Below, one piece after another: positions 28,566 to 38,162 of a stretch of 64,000 nucleotides of DNA. The notes under the pieces were generated by a model that saw nothing but the letters and a program-made list of their open reading frames with translations, did no database searches and had not been told where the DNA came from. The DNA is from Marinobacterium rhizophilum DSM 18822. Lineage in GTDB: Bacteria; Pseudomonadota; Gammaproteobacteria; Pseudomonadales; Balneatricaceae. How positions within the stretch are numbered: the first letter of the stretch is position 1; each line of letters starts with the position of its first letter. The position numbers and the translations under genes were made by a program. Where the stretch lies: contig NZ_KB899092.1 in assembly GCF_000378045.1 (NCBI RefSeq), positions 62,001-126,000 on the forward strand, given 5' to 3'.

Positions 28566-29687
28566 ATGAATAACAACAAGACAGACGGTGGAACAGACAG
28601 CGGCGCCCTGCTCGATGTTAAAGACCTGCGTATCGAGTTTCCGACTCGTCGCGGCATCCTGACGGCCATTGACGGTGTTTCTCTGCGGCTGAATTCCGGC
28701 GAAATTCTTGGGGTAGTGGGGGAGTCGGGTGCTGGCAAGTCTCTTACCGGAACAGCGATTACGGGGCTGCTGGAACGTCCCGGGCGCATCGCCGGCGGTG
28801 AGATTCACTTTAACGGCCAGCGTATTGACAACCTGCCGGCCGAGGCCATGCGCAAGCTGAGGGGCAAACAGATCGGATCCATCTTTCAGGACCCGCTGAC
28901 CAGTCTTAATCCGCTGTACAGCGTGGGCCGTCAGCTGATTGAGACCATTCGCACCCACACTGATCTTACGCCGCGCCAGGCGCGGGCGCGGGCGATAGAG
29001 ATGCTGACCCAGGTCGGCATACCGGCGCCCGAGCAGCGTATCGACCAGTATCCGCATCAGTTCTCCGGTGGCATGCGCCAGCGGGTGGTGATTGCGCTGG
29101 CGCTCTGTGTCAATCCAAAGCTGGTGATAGCCGATGAGCCGACCACGGCGCTGGATGTCTCGGTGCAGGCCCAGATTATTGAGCTACTTAAACAACTGTG
29201 TCGTGAGCACGGCTCGGCGGTCATGCTGGTGACCCATGACATGGGGGTCATCGCTGAAACCTGCGATCGGGTGGCGGTGATGTACGCCGGTCGCCTGGTG
29301 GAAGTTGGCCCGGTGCAGGAAGTGGTCAAGCAAGCCCGCCATCCCTATACCCGTGGCTTGATGGGCTCCATTCCCAAGCTCGGCGATGAGGTGGAGCATT
29401 TGGTGCAGATTGATGGCGCCATGCCGCGCCTGAGCCATATTCCCAAAGGCTGTGCCTTTAATCCGCGCTGCCCCTATGCCACAGCGCGCTGCCGGGAGGA
29501 AAAGCCTGAGTTCGCCCAGGCCGGTCAGGGCGAGGTGGCCTGCTGGCTGTGGGACGGAGTGAATCCTGCCACCGATCCAGACACCCTGTTTGCCGAGGTC
29601 AGCCAGGCTCAGCGCGCCAAAAAACAGATGAATGCAGTCAGGCCGGCGCCAAAAACGTCCGTGCAGAACTGCGGGCAGGAGGTGTGA
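28566..29687 (+). CDS. ABC transporter ATP-binding protein, DppD type
   Basis: 373 residues. Walker A GESGAGKS, the signature FSGGMRQRV, Walker B VIADEPTTALDVSVQ and the H-loop VTHDMG are intact. The oligopeptide-type C-terminal extension has the cysteine cluster CAFNPRCPYATARC, common in this group and an iron-sulfur or metal site in some members. Its stop overlaps the next gene region (TGATG), so the two ATPases are coupled. Confidence 0.94.
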   Translation: MNNNKTDGGTDSGALLDVKDLRIEFPTRRGILTAIDGVSLRLNSGEILGVVGESGAGKSLTGTAITGLLERPGRIAGGEIHFNGQRIDNLPAEAMRKLRGKQIGSIFQDPLTSLNPLYSVGRQLIETIRTHTDLTPRQARARAIEMLTQVGIPAPEQRIDQYPHQFSGGMRQRVVIALALCVNPKLVIADEPTTALDVSVQAQIIELLKQLCREHGSAVMLVTHDMGVIAETCDRVAVMYAGRLVEVGPVQEVVKQARHPYTRGLMGSIPKLGDEVEHLVQIDGAMPRLSHIPKGCAFNPRCPYATARCREEKPEFAQAGQGEVACWLWDGVNPATDPDTLFAEVSQAQRAKKQMNAVRPAPKTSVQNCGQEV

Positions 29688-29689
29688 TG

Positions 29690-30733
29690 ATGAACGCGAT
29701 TGTAGCTCAAGACTCCATGGTCGCAGGGGCCGAAGAAACCGCAGCACCAATCCTGCGGGTACGTGGCCTTAAGCGTCACTTCGATGTATCGCCACCCTGG
29801 CTTAACCGGGTGCTGGAACGCAGGCCGCGCCAGTTCCTGCGGGCAGTGGATGGTATCGACTTTGAAATTCGCAAGGGCGAAACGTTCGGTCTGGTGGGCG
29901 AGTCCGGTTGTGGAAAATCGACGGCGGCGCGCCTGGCGGTGGGTCTCTATGCGCCCAGTAGCGGCAGTATCGAATTCGAGGGGGTGGATATCGGGCCCCT
30001 TAGCCGCAAACAGATGGCGCCGCTGCGCAGTCGCATGCAGATGATCTTCCAGGACCCGTATGCCAGCTTCAATCCGCGCTGGCGGGTAAGCAAGATTATC
30101 GCTGAGCCCATCCGCGTGTTCGGGCTTCTGAAAACCGCGGCAGAGGTCGATGCCCGGGTGGCCGAACTGCTCACCCAGGTGGGCCTGATGCCCGCGGATG
30201 GTGACAAGTATCCCCACGAATTCAGTGGCGGCCAGCGCCAGCGCATCTCCATTGCCCGGGCGCTGGCCAGCAATCCTGACTTTATCGTCTGCGATGAGCC
30301 GACCTCGGCGCTGGATGTGTCAGTACAGGCGCAGATTCTCAACCTGATGCGGGACCTGCAGCGCCAGTACCGTCTGACATTTCTGTTTATCAGCCATGAT
30401 CTGGCGGTGGTGTTTCATATCTCCGATCGCGTCGGGGTCATGTACCTGGGGGCCATGGTGGAGCAGGCACCTGCGGCCGAGTTGCTGCGTAATCCGCGCC
30501 ATCCCTATACGCGGATGCTGCTGGATGCGATTCCGGATCTCGATATGAGCGGTCGGGCCCGCACGCCGGTCAGTGGCGAGGTGCCAAGCCCCATTTCACC
30601 GCCCAGCGGCTGCACCTTCCATCCGCGCTGCCCTCATGCCAATGCACGCTGTTCCGTCCAACGCCCCGCCACCATCGTCACCGATGGTGGCGGGCAGGTG
30701 GCCTGCCACGCCGTGGAAGAGGGGCGTATCTAA
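29690..30733 (+). CDS. ABC transporter ATP-binding protein, DppF type
   Basis: 347 residues from the ATG at 29690, seven bases after AGGAGGT; an adjacent ATG at 29687 is the alternative. The longer open frame back to 29549 reads through the previous gene and is not coding. Walker [10 protein letters not shown], signature [15 protein letters not shown], Walker [15 protein letters not shown] and the H-loop ISHDL are present, with the C-terminal cysteine cluster [14 protein letters not shown]. It completes the importer. Confidence 0.93.
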   Translation: MNAIVAQDSMVAGAEETAAPILRVRGLKRHFDVSPPWLNRVLERRPRQFLRAVDGIDFEIRKGETFGLVGESGCGKSTAARLAVGLYAPSSGSIEFEGVDIGPLSRKQMAPLRSRMQMIFQDPYASFNPRWRVSKIIAEPIRVFGLLKTAAEVDARVAELLTQVGLMPADGDKYPHEFSGGQRQRISIARALASNPDFIVCDEPTSALDVSVQAQILNLMRDLQRQYRLTFLFISHDLAVVFHISDRVGVMYLGAMVEQAPAAELLRNPRHPYTRMLLDAIPDLDMSGRARTPVSGEVPSPISPPSGCTFHPRCPHANARCSVQRPATIVTDGGGQVACHAVEEGRI

Positions 30734-30782
30734 AGGTTGCTGTAACGTTTTTCAAAAGGTTGTGCCTTCGGTGTCTCATTGG

Positions 30783-30811
30783 CCCGCCGGTCACTTCGAA
30801 CGGGCGGGACC
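30783..30811 (+). terminator. Weak hairpin after the ABC operon
   Basis: CCCGCC (30783-30788) pairs with GGGCGG (30802-30807), followed by GACC and a short run of T. The stem is short and the loop is 13 bases, so partial read-through into the flavin reductase gene at 30909 is possible. Confidence 0.3.
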
Positions 30812-30908
30812 TTTATTGGCCCGTATTAATCACATCGAGTACATGAGGGCTGCCTCGACAGGGCGCCCGTCATGTTGAGCGAGCGGGCCTGTTCCCGCCT
30901 GGAGACCC

Positions 30909-31556
30909 ATGATGGAATTTGATTTCACCCGCCTGAGCAAACAGGAAAAATACAAGCTGTTGGTGAGCTTTGTGGTGCCGCGTCCAATCGCGCTGGTGAC
31001 CAGCCGCTGCCCTGATGGCATTAACAATGCTGCGCCCATCAGCTTTTTCAATGTGTTCAGCGACGAGCCGCCACTACTGATTCTCGGCATTCAGCACAAA
31101 CCCGACGGGACGCCCAAGGATACGACGCGCAACATCCGCGCCACCGGGGAGTTTGTCGTCAACATGGTGGACGAGGGTATCGCGCGTCAGATGATTGTCT
31201 CGTCGATTGACTTCCCGCCTGAGGTGGACGAAATGGACGCCTCGGATCTGACCTGTGCCGATAGCAGCCAGGTAATACCGGGGCGCATTCTGGAGGCACC
31301 GGTGGCATTTGAATGCCGTCTGGAGCGCAGTGTGGAGTACCCCAACCGTTCCATCATCTTTGGGGAGGTGGTGAACATGCACGTGCAGGACCAGTATATT
31401 GATGCCGAATGTCTGCGTGTGCGCTCGCCTGCCTACTGCCCGATTTCGCGCATGCACGCCGATACCTATACCTCGACGCAAGACCAGTTCCAGTTGCCCA
31501 GGGTCAGTTACGAGGAGTGGCTGTCCAGCCGCGAGCTCAAGCTTGATCATGTCTGA
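30909..31556 (+). CDS. Flavin reductase-like FMN-binding split-barrel protein
   Basis: 215 residues. The FMN-binding split barrel is shown by VVPRPIALVTSRCPDGINNAAPISFFNVFSDEPP (broken here only by normal variation) and by TRNIRATGEFVVNMVDE. Such proteins reduce FMN for a partner monooxygenase or act as short-chain oxidoreductases. No monooxygenase gene is next to it, so either the partner lies elsewhere or it acts alone on the imported compound. ATG at 30909 or 30912 are both usable. It closes the plus-strand side of the catabolic cluster. Confidence 0.82.
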   Translation: MMEFDFTRLSKQEKYKLLVSFVVPRPIALVTSRCPDGINNAAPISFFNVFSDEPPLLILGIQHKPDGTPKDTTRNIRATGEFVVNMVDEGIARQMIVSSIDFPPEVDEMDASDLTCADSSQVIPGRILEAPVAFECRLERSVEYPNRSIIFGEVVNMHVQDQYIDAECLRVRSPAYCPISRMHADTYTSTQDQFQLPRVSYEEWLSSRELKLDHV

Positions 31557-31656
31557 CACGCCTGGTCCGGCTTTATGAAAAAGGTAAGGCAGCACTGGAC
31601 GGGCGGGATCGCGCTGGGGGCTGCCGTAACCTGGCCATGCGTGCTACATTCAAATC

Positions 31657-32130
31657 ATGTCCGTATCCCGATCTGCCATTGATACCAAACCGTACGCCCG
31701 GGCAGGGCAGGCGGATCGCACCAAAATTCTGCTGAGGTGCCTGCACCTGGCCGTCGGCTTGCTGGGCCTGTTGGCATTTCTGGCGGCGGGACTCTATCTG
31801 TATCTCGAACTGCCCGATCGTACCCAGACCGTTCAGGTTCACAACATCATGAACCGCGCCAACCATATCTATCTATTGTGCGCAGTACTGCTCAATGTGC
31901 AGCTGGGGTGTTACCTCAGTGTGCTGAACTTGCGCTTCGCACGGGGCCTGCAATGGCTGGGATCGATACTGTTGATGATCGCTCCCGTGCTGTTGCTGCT
32001 GGCGATCTTTGACGAGCCCGTCTCGGCCGGCCCTGAGCTGCCCTATGCGTTACCGGCGGTTGCGGCCCTTTTTGCCGGTGTGGTCCTGCATGCCGCCGCA
32101 CGCGTGCTGGCACGGCGCCAGAGTCGCTGA
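31657..32130 (+). CDS. Small inner-membrane protein of unknown function
   Basis: 157 residues with four predicted membrane segments (about 29-52, 68-87, 94-116 and 126-147) and a hydrophilic N-terminal 25 residues. I do not recognise the family. It ends six bases before the acpH start, so the two are probably co-transcribed. No ribosome binding site is obvious before the ATG. Confidence 0.7.
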   Translation: MSVSRSAIDTKPYARAGQADRTKILLRCLHLAVGLLGLLAFLAAGLYLYLELPDRTQTVQVHNIMNRANHIYLLCAVLLNVQLGCYLSVLNLRFARGLQWLGSILLMIAPVLLLLAIFDEPVSAGPELPYALPAVAALFAGVVLHAAARVLARRQSR

Positions 32131-32136
32131 AGCGGC

Positions 32137-32748
32137 ATGAACTACCTGGCCCACTTCCACCTTGCCGCCTGTGCGGGCAGTTCGCTGACCGGTAATTATC
32201 TCGGCGATACGGTCAAGGGGTCTGCCCTGGAAGCCTGGCCTGCGGTGATAGAGGAGGGCATCCGCCTGCACCGCAGTATCGATGCCTTTACCGACCACCA
32301 CCCCGATGTCGTGCGCACTCTCGCCCTTTTTGAGCCGCCACGGCGTCGTTTCGCCGGTATTATTCTGGATATGGCGTTCGACCATTTCCTGGCCCTGCAC
32401 TGGTCATCTTTTCACCGTACCCCCCTGACACAATTTAGCCGTACCGTTTACGCAGAGTTGGCGCAGAATGCGCCCCTGATGCCCAGCGTTGCACGTCTGC
32501 GTTTCGAGCGTATGCGCGACCATGACTGGTTGCTGAACTATCAGCGTATCGAGGTGATTGATCGGGCGCTGGATGCCATCGCCGGCCGCCTGAGCCGGCG
32601 TACCGCGCTTTTTGGCGCGGTAGAGGACATTGAACGCCACTATGGCGCACTGGAAGCGTCGTTTCTGTGTTTTTATCCGCAACTGCTGCACTGGGTGCAG
32701 CAGCGCGATGCCGGGCAGGACCGCCGAGGGCTGAGCCCCGGCGGTTAG
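32137..32748 (+). CDS. acpH: Acyl carrier protein phosphodiesterase
   Basis: 203 residues, the normal length. MNYLAHFHLA, the metal-binding GNYLGD, EEGIRLHRSIDAFTDHHP, and GIILDMAFDHFLALHW carry the HD-like metal ligands of the AcpH family. The enzyme removes the 4'-phosphopantetheine arm from holo-ACP and is cytoplasmic. It is second in a two-gene unit and convergent with the NhaC gene. Confidence 0.9.
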   Translation: MNYLAHFHLAACAGSSLTGNYLGDTVKGSALEAWPAVIEEGIRLHRSIDAFTDHHPDVVRTLALFEPPRRRFAGIILDMAFDHFLALHWSSFHRTPLTQFSRTVYAELAQNAPLMPSVARLRFERMRDHDWLLNYQRIEVIDRALDAIAGRLSRRTALFGAVEDIERHYGALEASFLCFYPQLLHWVQQRDAGQDRRGLSPGG

Positions 32749-32764
32749 TGGTTCAATGCGGGCC

Positions 32765-34084
32765 TCAGGCCTGGCGCAGGGCCACAGTGATTGCCTGCAG
32801 GCGGGGGAAACCTGCAACGATGGCAATCAGGGCCGCCAGTCCCAGCAGCCAGCAGTAATAGATGCTGCCAATGAGTTCCAGTGGCGACAGCGCGGCAATG
32901 GAGCCAGCCAGCAGCACCTGGGCACCATAGGGCAGCATGCCCTGTATCACACAGGAGAATATGTCCATCAGGCTGGCGCTGCGCCTGGGATCCACGTCGT
33001 GGCGCAGGGCAATGTCCCGCGCCAGCGAACCGCTCAGAATGATGGCCACGGTGTTGTTGGCGGTACAGAGGTTGGCCAGCACGACGCTGGCGGCAATGCT
33101 GATTTCGCCGCTGCGGCGCTTGCTGCCCCGGGCCAGGCGATCGATCATGCGGGCCAGAAACTCCAGGCCGCCCTGATGTTTCATCAGCGCACCGAGGCCG
33201 CCGATCAGTAGCGACAGAATCAGGATTTCCTGCATGCTGGTGTAGCCGGCGTAGATATCCGCCGAGAGGCTCGCCAGGCTGTAGTCGGCAACCTGCAGCA
33301 GGCCCACCAGGCCTGCCAGCACAATGCCGCTAAACAGCACCAGCATCACGTTCAGTCCCGAAATGGCCAGTACCAGCACCGCAACGTAGGGCAGTACCTT
33401 GATCAGGTCGTAGTCCCCGGGTGCAACGATGCTGCCGCCGCTGCTTTGCAGGTACAGTACCACCAGGGTCAGGAGTGCTGCCGGAACGGCAATCATGAAG
33501 TTGACCCGAAACTTGTCGCGCATCTCGCAGCCTTGGGAACGGGTGGCCGCGATGGTGGTGTCAGAAATGATCGACAGGTTGTCGCCGAACATGGCACCGC
33601 CAATCACAGTGCCGACCGTCAGCGTCAGGGGCAGATCGGTTGCCTCGGACAGGCCAACGGCCACCGGCGCAATGGCGGCGATGGTGCCCATGGAGGTGCC
33701 CATGGAGGTGGCGACAAAGGCGGTAATCACAAAGAGGCCTGGCAGTACCAGTGACTCGGGCACCACGCTGAGACCGAAGTTCACGGTGGCGTCAACGCCG
33801 CCCACGGCCTTTGCGACACTGGCAAAGGCGCCGGCCAGCAGGTAGATGATGCACATGGTAATGATGGTGTTGTCGCCCACACCCTTGATAAACGTCTCAA
33901 TGCGGCTGTTGAGCGCGCCGCGTTCAAGTAGCAGCGCCAGTACAATGGCGGGCAGAATCGCCACCGGTGCGGAGATCTGATAAAAGGCGAAGTCCGTGTC
34001 CTGGGCCTGGTAGTACAGGCCGCTGCCGATAAACAGCGCCAGGAACAGCAGCAGGGGTAGCAGGGCGATCGCTCTGGGTTGCAT
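32765..34084 (-). CDS. NhaC-family Na+/H+ antiporter-like membrane protein
   Basis: 439 residues from the ATG at 34084, just after TTGGAGAC; the TTG at 34096 is part of that ribosome binding site. About eleven membrane segments are present. The sequence ATSMGTSMGTIAAIAPVAVGL and the internal repeat VVLANLCTANNTVAIILSGS are typical of the NhaC superfamily. These secondary carriers exchange Na+ for H+ or move organic acids or amino acids. The exact substrate is not determinable. Divergent from topB. Confidence 0.82.
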   Translation of the reverse strand: MQPRAIALLPLLLFLALFIGSGLYYQAQDTDFAFYQISAPVAILPAIVLALLLERGALNSRIETFIKGVGDNTIITMCIIYLLAGAFASVAKAVGGVDATVNFGLSVVPESLVLPGLFVITAFVATSMGTSMGTIAAIAPVAVGLSEATDLPLTLTVGTVIGGAMFGDNLSIISDTTIAATRSQGCEMRDKFRVNFMIAVPAALLTLVVLYLQSSGGSIVAPGDYDLIKVLPYVAVLVLAISGLNVMLVLFSGIVLAGLVGLLQVADYSLASLSADIYAGYTSMQEILILSLLIGGLGALMKHQGGLEFLARMIDRLARGSKRRSGEISIAASVVLANLCTANNTVAIILSGSLARDIALRHDVDPRRSASLMDIFSCVIQGMLPYGAQVLLAGSIAALSPLELIGSIYYCWLLGLAALIAIVAGFPRLQAITVALRQA

Positions 34085-34372
34085 CGCAGTCTCCAAGAGT
34101 ATGGCCGCCTTGTAGGCGACGGAAAAAACAGGGCGTTGGGTAATTCGCCGTTGTGGTCAGGGTTCGCTGCAGTGTGGCTGCGGTGATGATTCTGACGGCT
34201 AGCGCGGCATTATACGGATTGCGAACGCCGTGACTAAAGACTGTTTCCGTATGGCTATATTCTATTAAATTATTAATAATTGTTTTTATATAACCACAGC
34301 TGTATTCGTAACGCTGGCACCGGGCGTCACTTACGGCTAAAGTACCTGTTTATTTATACAGCTATCGATTGC

Positions 34373-36373
34373 ATGATACTTTATATCGCAGAAAAACCGA
34401 GCCTCGGCCGGGCTATCGCCGATGTCCTGCCGCGGCCACACCAAAAAGGCGATGGCTTCATTCGGGCTGGCAACGGCGATACGGTGAGCTGGTGCATCGG
34501 TCATCTGCTGGAGCAGGCCGAGCCCGACGCTTACGACCCGGCCTTCAAGCAATGGCGTCTGGAGCATTTGCCGATTGTGCCGCAGCAATGGCAGCTGACG
34601 CCCAAGCCCAAGACGCGCAAGCAGCTAACGGTGTTGCGCAAGCTTGTGAAGGAGGCGGATCAGCTGGTGCATGCCGGTGATCCGGATCGCGAAGGCCAGC
34701 TGCTGGTCGATGAAGTGATTGAGTATCTGGGGGTCAAGGATGCCAAGCGCGCGGCGGTGCAGCGTTGCCTGATCAGCGATCTGAATCCGGATGCCGTGCG
34801 ACGTGCGCTGCAACGTTTGCGTCCAAACCCCGAGTTTGTCCCGTTGTCGATCTCTGCGCTGGCCCGTTCGCGTGCCGACTGGCTGTACGGGCTCAACCTC
34901 ACGCGTGCCTATACCATCCAGGGGCGCAAGGTGGGCTACGACGGTGTGCTCTCCGTCGGGCGGGTCCAAACGCCATTGCTGGGGCTGGTGGTACGCCGGG
35001 ATCAGGCCATTGCCGCCTTTGTACCCAAACCATTCTACGAGGTACTGGCGCATTTACTGACGGATGCGCAGCAGGCCTTTCATGCCAAGTGGCAACCCAG
35101 CGATGCCTGTGCACCCTACCAGGATGAAGAGGGGCGGGTGCTGTCCAAACCCCTGGCCGAAAACGTGGTACGACGCATTTCGGGACAACCCGGTACGGTA
35201 CTCGAGGTCGAGAAGAAACGTCGCCGTCAGGCTGCACCGCTGCCCTATAGCCTGTCGAGCCTGCAGATCGATGCGGCCAAGCGCTTTGGGCTCAGCGCCA
35301 AGGAAACCCTGGATCTTTGTCAGAGTCTGTACGAGAAGCACAAGCTGATCACCTATCCCCGTTCCGACAGTCGCCATCTACCGCTGGAGCATCTGGCCCG
35401 CGCACCACAGGTGCTGGGTGCCATCGGCCACAATTGCGAGGCGCTGAAAGACGCACTGGCCGCAACGGACAGCCGCAGAAAAAGTCAGGCCTGGAACGAC
35501 AAGAAGGTGGACGCGCACCATGCCATCATTCCCACCGAGAAAAAGCAGGGCAGCAGTGCTCTGCAGGCACGGGAGCGGCAGCTGTACGAACTGATTGCAC
35601 GCCAGTATGTGGGGCAGTTTCTGCCAGATTTCGAATACTTTGAAACCCGGGTCGAAATCGACATTGCCGGCGGGCGCTTTCGGACCCAGGCGCGGGAAGT
35701 GATCGTGCCTGGCTGGAAACCGTTTTTTCAGCGCCAGGAGCGTGCGGACGATGATGCGGCACAGTTGCTGCCCCCGCTCAGCGTAGGTCAGGTGCTGCAG
35801 TGCGAACGCGGTGAACTGGTGGAGAAAATGACCCAGCCGCCAAAACACTTCACCGATGCGACGCTGCTGGCAGCCATGACCGGCATTGCCCGCTTTGTAG
35901 AAGATCGATCCATCCGCCAGATATTGAAGGATACCGATGGATTGGGAACCGAGGCGACCCGTGCCGGCATCATCGAATTACTGTTCCGGCGTGGTTTTCT
36001 GGAGCGCCGCGGCAAGTCGATTCATGCCACGCCCGCCGGATGCGGCCTGATCGACAGCCTGCCACGGCAAACCACGCTGCCGGACATGACGGCCCAGTGG
36101 GAGGCACGACTTGAGGCGATCTGCCAGCGCGAGGGAAGCTATGCCCAGTTTATGGAGGCGCTGCTGACTGCGCTGGGCGAGCTGGTTCAGACCGCCAGCA
36201 ATACCTTGCCCCAGGGGTTGCAGGGTGTTCGAAGCAGCACGCCGGGACGGAGCAAGCGGCGCACCGCTGCAACGGGCCGAAAGGCCAAAGCCAGGCCGGG
36301 CGACGCATCATCTGCAGCACCTGCCCGCAAGACGCCAGCACGGCGCCGCGCAAGGCCAAAATCCACCACCTGA
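34373..36373 (+). CDS. topB: DNA topoisomerase III
   Basis: 666 residues from MILYIAEKPS at 34373; the open frame back to 34280 is not needed. The Toprim domain has EKPS near the start and DPDREGQLLVDE. The active-site tyrosine is Y328 in LITYPRSDSRHLP, the same position as in E. coli Top3. Type IA topoisomerase that decatenates DNA and resolves recombination intermediates with RecQ. The last 45 residues are an Arg/Lys/Ala-rich tail likely to bind DNA. The upstream 290 bases are AT-rich and hold the divergent promoters with the NhaC gene. Confidence 0.95.
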   Translation: MILYIAEKPSLGRAIADVLPRPHQKGDGFIRAGNGDTVSWCIGHLLEQAEPDAYDPAFKQWRLEHLPIVPQQWQLTPKPKTRKQLTVLRKLVKEADQLVHAGDPDREGQLLVDEVIEYLGVKDAKRAAVQRCLISDLNPDAVRRALQRLRPNPEFVPLSISALARSRADWLYGLNLTRAYTIQGRKVGYDGVLSVGRVQTPLLGLVVRRDQAIAAFVPKPFYEVLAHLLTDAQQAFHAKWQPSDACAPYQDEEGRVLSKPLAENVVRRISGQPGTVLEVEKKRRRQAAPLPYSLSSLQIDAAKRFGLSAKETLDLCQSLYEKHKLITYPRSDSRHLPLEHLARAPQVLGAIGHNCEALKDALAATDSRRKSQAWNDKKVDAHHAIIPTEKKQGSSALQARERQLYELIARQYVGQFLPDFEYFETRVEIDIAGGRFRTQAREVIVPGWKPFFQRQERADDDAAQLLPPLSVGQVLQCERGELVEKMTQPPKHFTDATLLAAMTGIARFVEDRSIRQILKDTDGLGTEATRAGIIELLFRRGFLERRGKSIHATPAGCGLIDSLPRQTTLPDMTAQWEARLEAICQREGSYAQFMEALLTALGELVQTASNTLPQGLQGVRSSTPGRSKRRTAATGRKAKARPGDASSAAPARKTPARRRARPKSTT

Positions 36374-36497
36374 ACGGGTTAAACAGTCCTCGACGGGCTG
36401 TCTTGCCGCACGGGCGGGGTGTACCCTGTGCTGCCGCGCAGCGGCTCCACGCCAAGGCCTTCAATTCCGGGTTTTATCAATCTGAGAGAATGACCAC

Positions 36498-37262
36498 ATG
36501 GATCTGGTTTTGTCACCGGGACTGCTGGCGGCACTGTTTGGTGTTGCGCTGCTGGCGGGGTTTATCGATACCATCGCCGGTGGAGGCGGCCTGCTGACAC
36601 TGCCGGCGCTGTTACTCGCCCAGGTGCCGCCGGTGTCGGCGTTGGCGACCAACAAGCTGCAAAGCTCTTTCGGCAGTTTAACCGCTGCACTGACGATGCT
36701 ACGCCGGGGAATCGTCAAGGTGGATGATATTCGCGGTCTCGTATTCTCAAGCCTGGTCGGGTCTGTGTTTGGGACGGTGCTCGTGCAGTTTGTGGACCCG
36801 GGCATTCTGGTACTGTTGATTCCGCTCATTCTGGTGCTGATCGCGCTGTATTTTACACTGGTGCCGACGGCGGGCCTTGAAGAAACCACAGCCCGCATGA
36901 GTCGGCGCAAATACTGCTTTACCCTGGCGCCGTTGATCGGGTTTTACGACGGCTTCCTGGGGCCGGGCACAGGATCCTTTTTCGCTTTCAGCAAAATCTG
37001 GTTCAGGGGGCGTAATCTGCTGGGTGCCACCGGGGCGGCCAAGGTCATGAATTGCGCCAGCAATATTGCTTCACTGGTGGTTTTTGTGGCGGGTGGAAAG
37101 GTGATCTGGAGTCTGGGTGCGGCCATGATAGGCGGGCAGATTCTGGGCGCACTGATTGGCAGTCACACCATGATTCGCCACGGCAGTCGGATCATTCGTC
37201 CGTTGGTGGTGGGCATGTGCCTGTTAATGGCGGCGAGTTATCTGTGGAAAAATCTTGTGTAA
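36498..37262 (+). CDS. TSUP (TauE/SafE) family transporter
   Basis: 254 residues with eight membrane segments in two inverted halves. GFIDTIAGGGGLLTLPALL opens the first half and GFYDGFLGPGTGSFFAF opens the second, the usual paired motif of YfcA-like proteins. Members export or import sulfite, sulfoacetate or similar anions. No linked sulfur gene indicates its substrate. The ribosome binding site is GAGAG. Confidence 0.9.
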   Translation: MDLVLSPGLLAALFGVALLAGFIDTIAGGGGLLTLPALLLAQVPPVSALATNKLQSSFGSLTAALTMLRRGIVKVDDIRGLVFSSLVGSVFGTVLVQFVDPGILVLLIPLILVLIALYFTLVPTAGLEETTARMSRRKYCFTLAPLIGFYDGFLGPGTGSFFAFSKIWFRGRNLLGATGAAKVMNCASNIASLVVFVAGGKVIWSLGAAMIGGQILGALIGSHTMIRHGSRIIRPLVVGMCLLMAASYLWKNLV

Positions 37263-37295
37263 GGCGCGGATGAGGAGAAGCCGTGCGGACTAGGT

Positions 37296-37311
37296 TGCCC
37301 TTCAGGGCAAA
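37296..37311 (+). repeat. Small hairpin after the TSUP gene
   Basis: TTGCCC (37296-37301) and GGGCAA (37306-37311) pair around TTCA. It lies 34 bases beyond the stop and has no T tract. A larger stem follows at 37397. Confidence 0.4.
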
Positions 37312-37396
37312 GGACGTTGCGTTTGTTTGAATGGCTGACGCACAGGGCGTTATGAAGCGGTGTGATTACAACAGGGATGCTTGAAAAGCGGCGGCA

Positions 37397-37430
37397 CCGG
37401 GGCAATTCTCAGGAATGGAATTTGCCCCGG
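37397..37430. terminator. Stem-loop between convergent TSUP and small-protein genes
   Basis: CCGGGGCAA (37397-37405) pairs perfectly with TTGCCCCGG (37422-37430) around a 16-base loop. It sits 23 bases past the 3' end of the minus-strand small gene. A T-rich run follows on the minus strand after about eleven bases (CTTTTC), so it best fits that gene. Confidence 0.55.
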
Positions 37431-37452
37431 CGACGGCTATGGGCGCGCAAAA

Positions 37453-37689
37453 TTAGTGCCCGAAAAGTGAATTTTGATTGACGGTACGGCTGAACCCGAC
37501 ACGGGAAAAAACTGTACGCAATGCGGCCATGAAACGTGCCTTCTGCAGCCTGCGTTTTTCGGCCTTTTCAGCAGCAGCTTCTTCGCGGGCAATACGGAAA
37601 ATGTACTCGATTTCAGTTTCGCGACGGCTGTTCGGGTTGCTGACGGGCGAGTTCATGTGCCAGTTGTAGTAAGTGAAATCGTTGTGCAT
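37453..37689 (-). CDS. Small charged protein of unknown function
   Basis: 78 residues from the ATG at 37689, eight bases after TTGGAGAA; the TTG at 37704 belongs to that ribosome binding site. The N-terminal 25 residues are polar and aromatic (MHNDFTYYNWHMNSP). A charged helix then runs through IAREEAAAEKAEKRRLQKARF and ends in an amphipathic segment MAALRTVFSRVGF. The tail could bind membrane or nucleic acid. I know no family for it. The 5' region holds the inverted repeat at 37738. Confidence 0.65.
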   Translation of the reverse strand: MHNDFTYYNWHMNSPVSNPNSRRETEIEYIFRIAREEAAAEKAEKRRLQKARFMAALRTVFSRVGFSRTVNQNSLFGH

Positions 37690-37737
37690 GTTGATGTTCT
37701 CCAAGTTAAGGTTTGCGCTGTTTAAGGGAGTTTCCCT

Positions 37738-37761
37738 GTCAGACTGTTAGCGCTATCTGAC
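37738..37761. promoter_or_regulatory. Nested palindrome upstream of the 78-aa gene
   Basis: GTCAGA (37738-37743) and TCTGAC (37756-37761) enclose TAGCGCTA (37748-37755), itself a perfect palindrome. It lies 50-70 bases ahead of the start of the small minus-strand gene. It could be an operator, or a hairpin in its leader RNA. The following 200 bases, up to about 37960, are strongly AT-rich with no gene I can support. Confidence 0.4.
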
Positions 37762-38162
37762 TGGGTGTAGATTACTGTTTTTACGCATGTGCAACAAATG
37801 ATCCTTTTTTTGTCAAATGATGAGATATAGTCATCTATTGTTTTTGTAAGTCGGCCGAGTAGTCATTCTCTTTTCTCGTTTTAGTGAAAAACTTATTAAA
37901 TAACAGTTACTTAAGATTTATTAAGTATCTTTGTTAAGAAAATAAGACGATTGAGAAATATGACTGGCGAACAATTTTCATTGATAAAAGTCCGCTAGGC
38001 AGTTCGCCGAGGGTACGCAGTCGTGCTGAAGAGGCGAGAAGAAAGCGCAGACTGTTGCGGCTCATAATGCACCCGTTAGTGACAACAGCGCCGAGGCCGG
38101 TTATCGGACCTGACCTCGACGTTGTGGTGTTGATACTCCCGCTGCGGTTAACCCGACAGGAG

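Noticed and set aside
29549-29689. Upstream extension of the DppF-type ATPase
   Set aside because: Those codons read the preceding ATPase gene out of frame; AGGAGGT before 29690 gives the real start.
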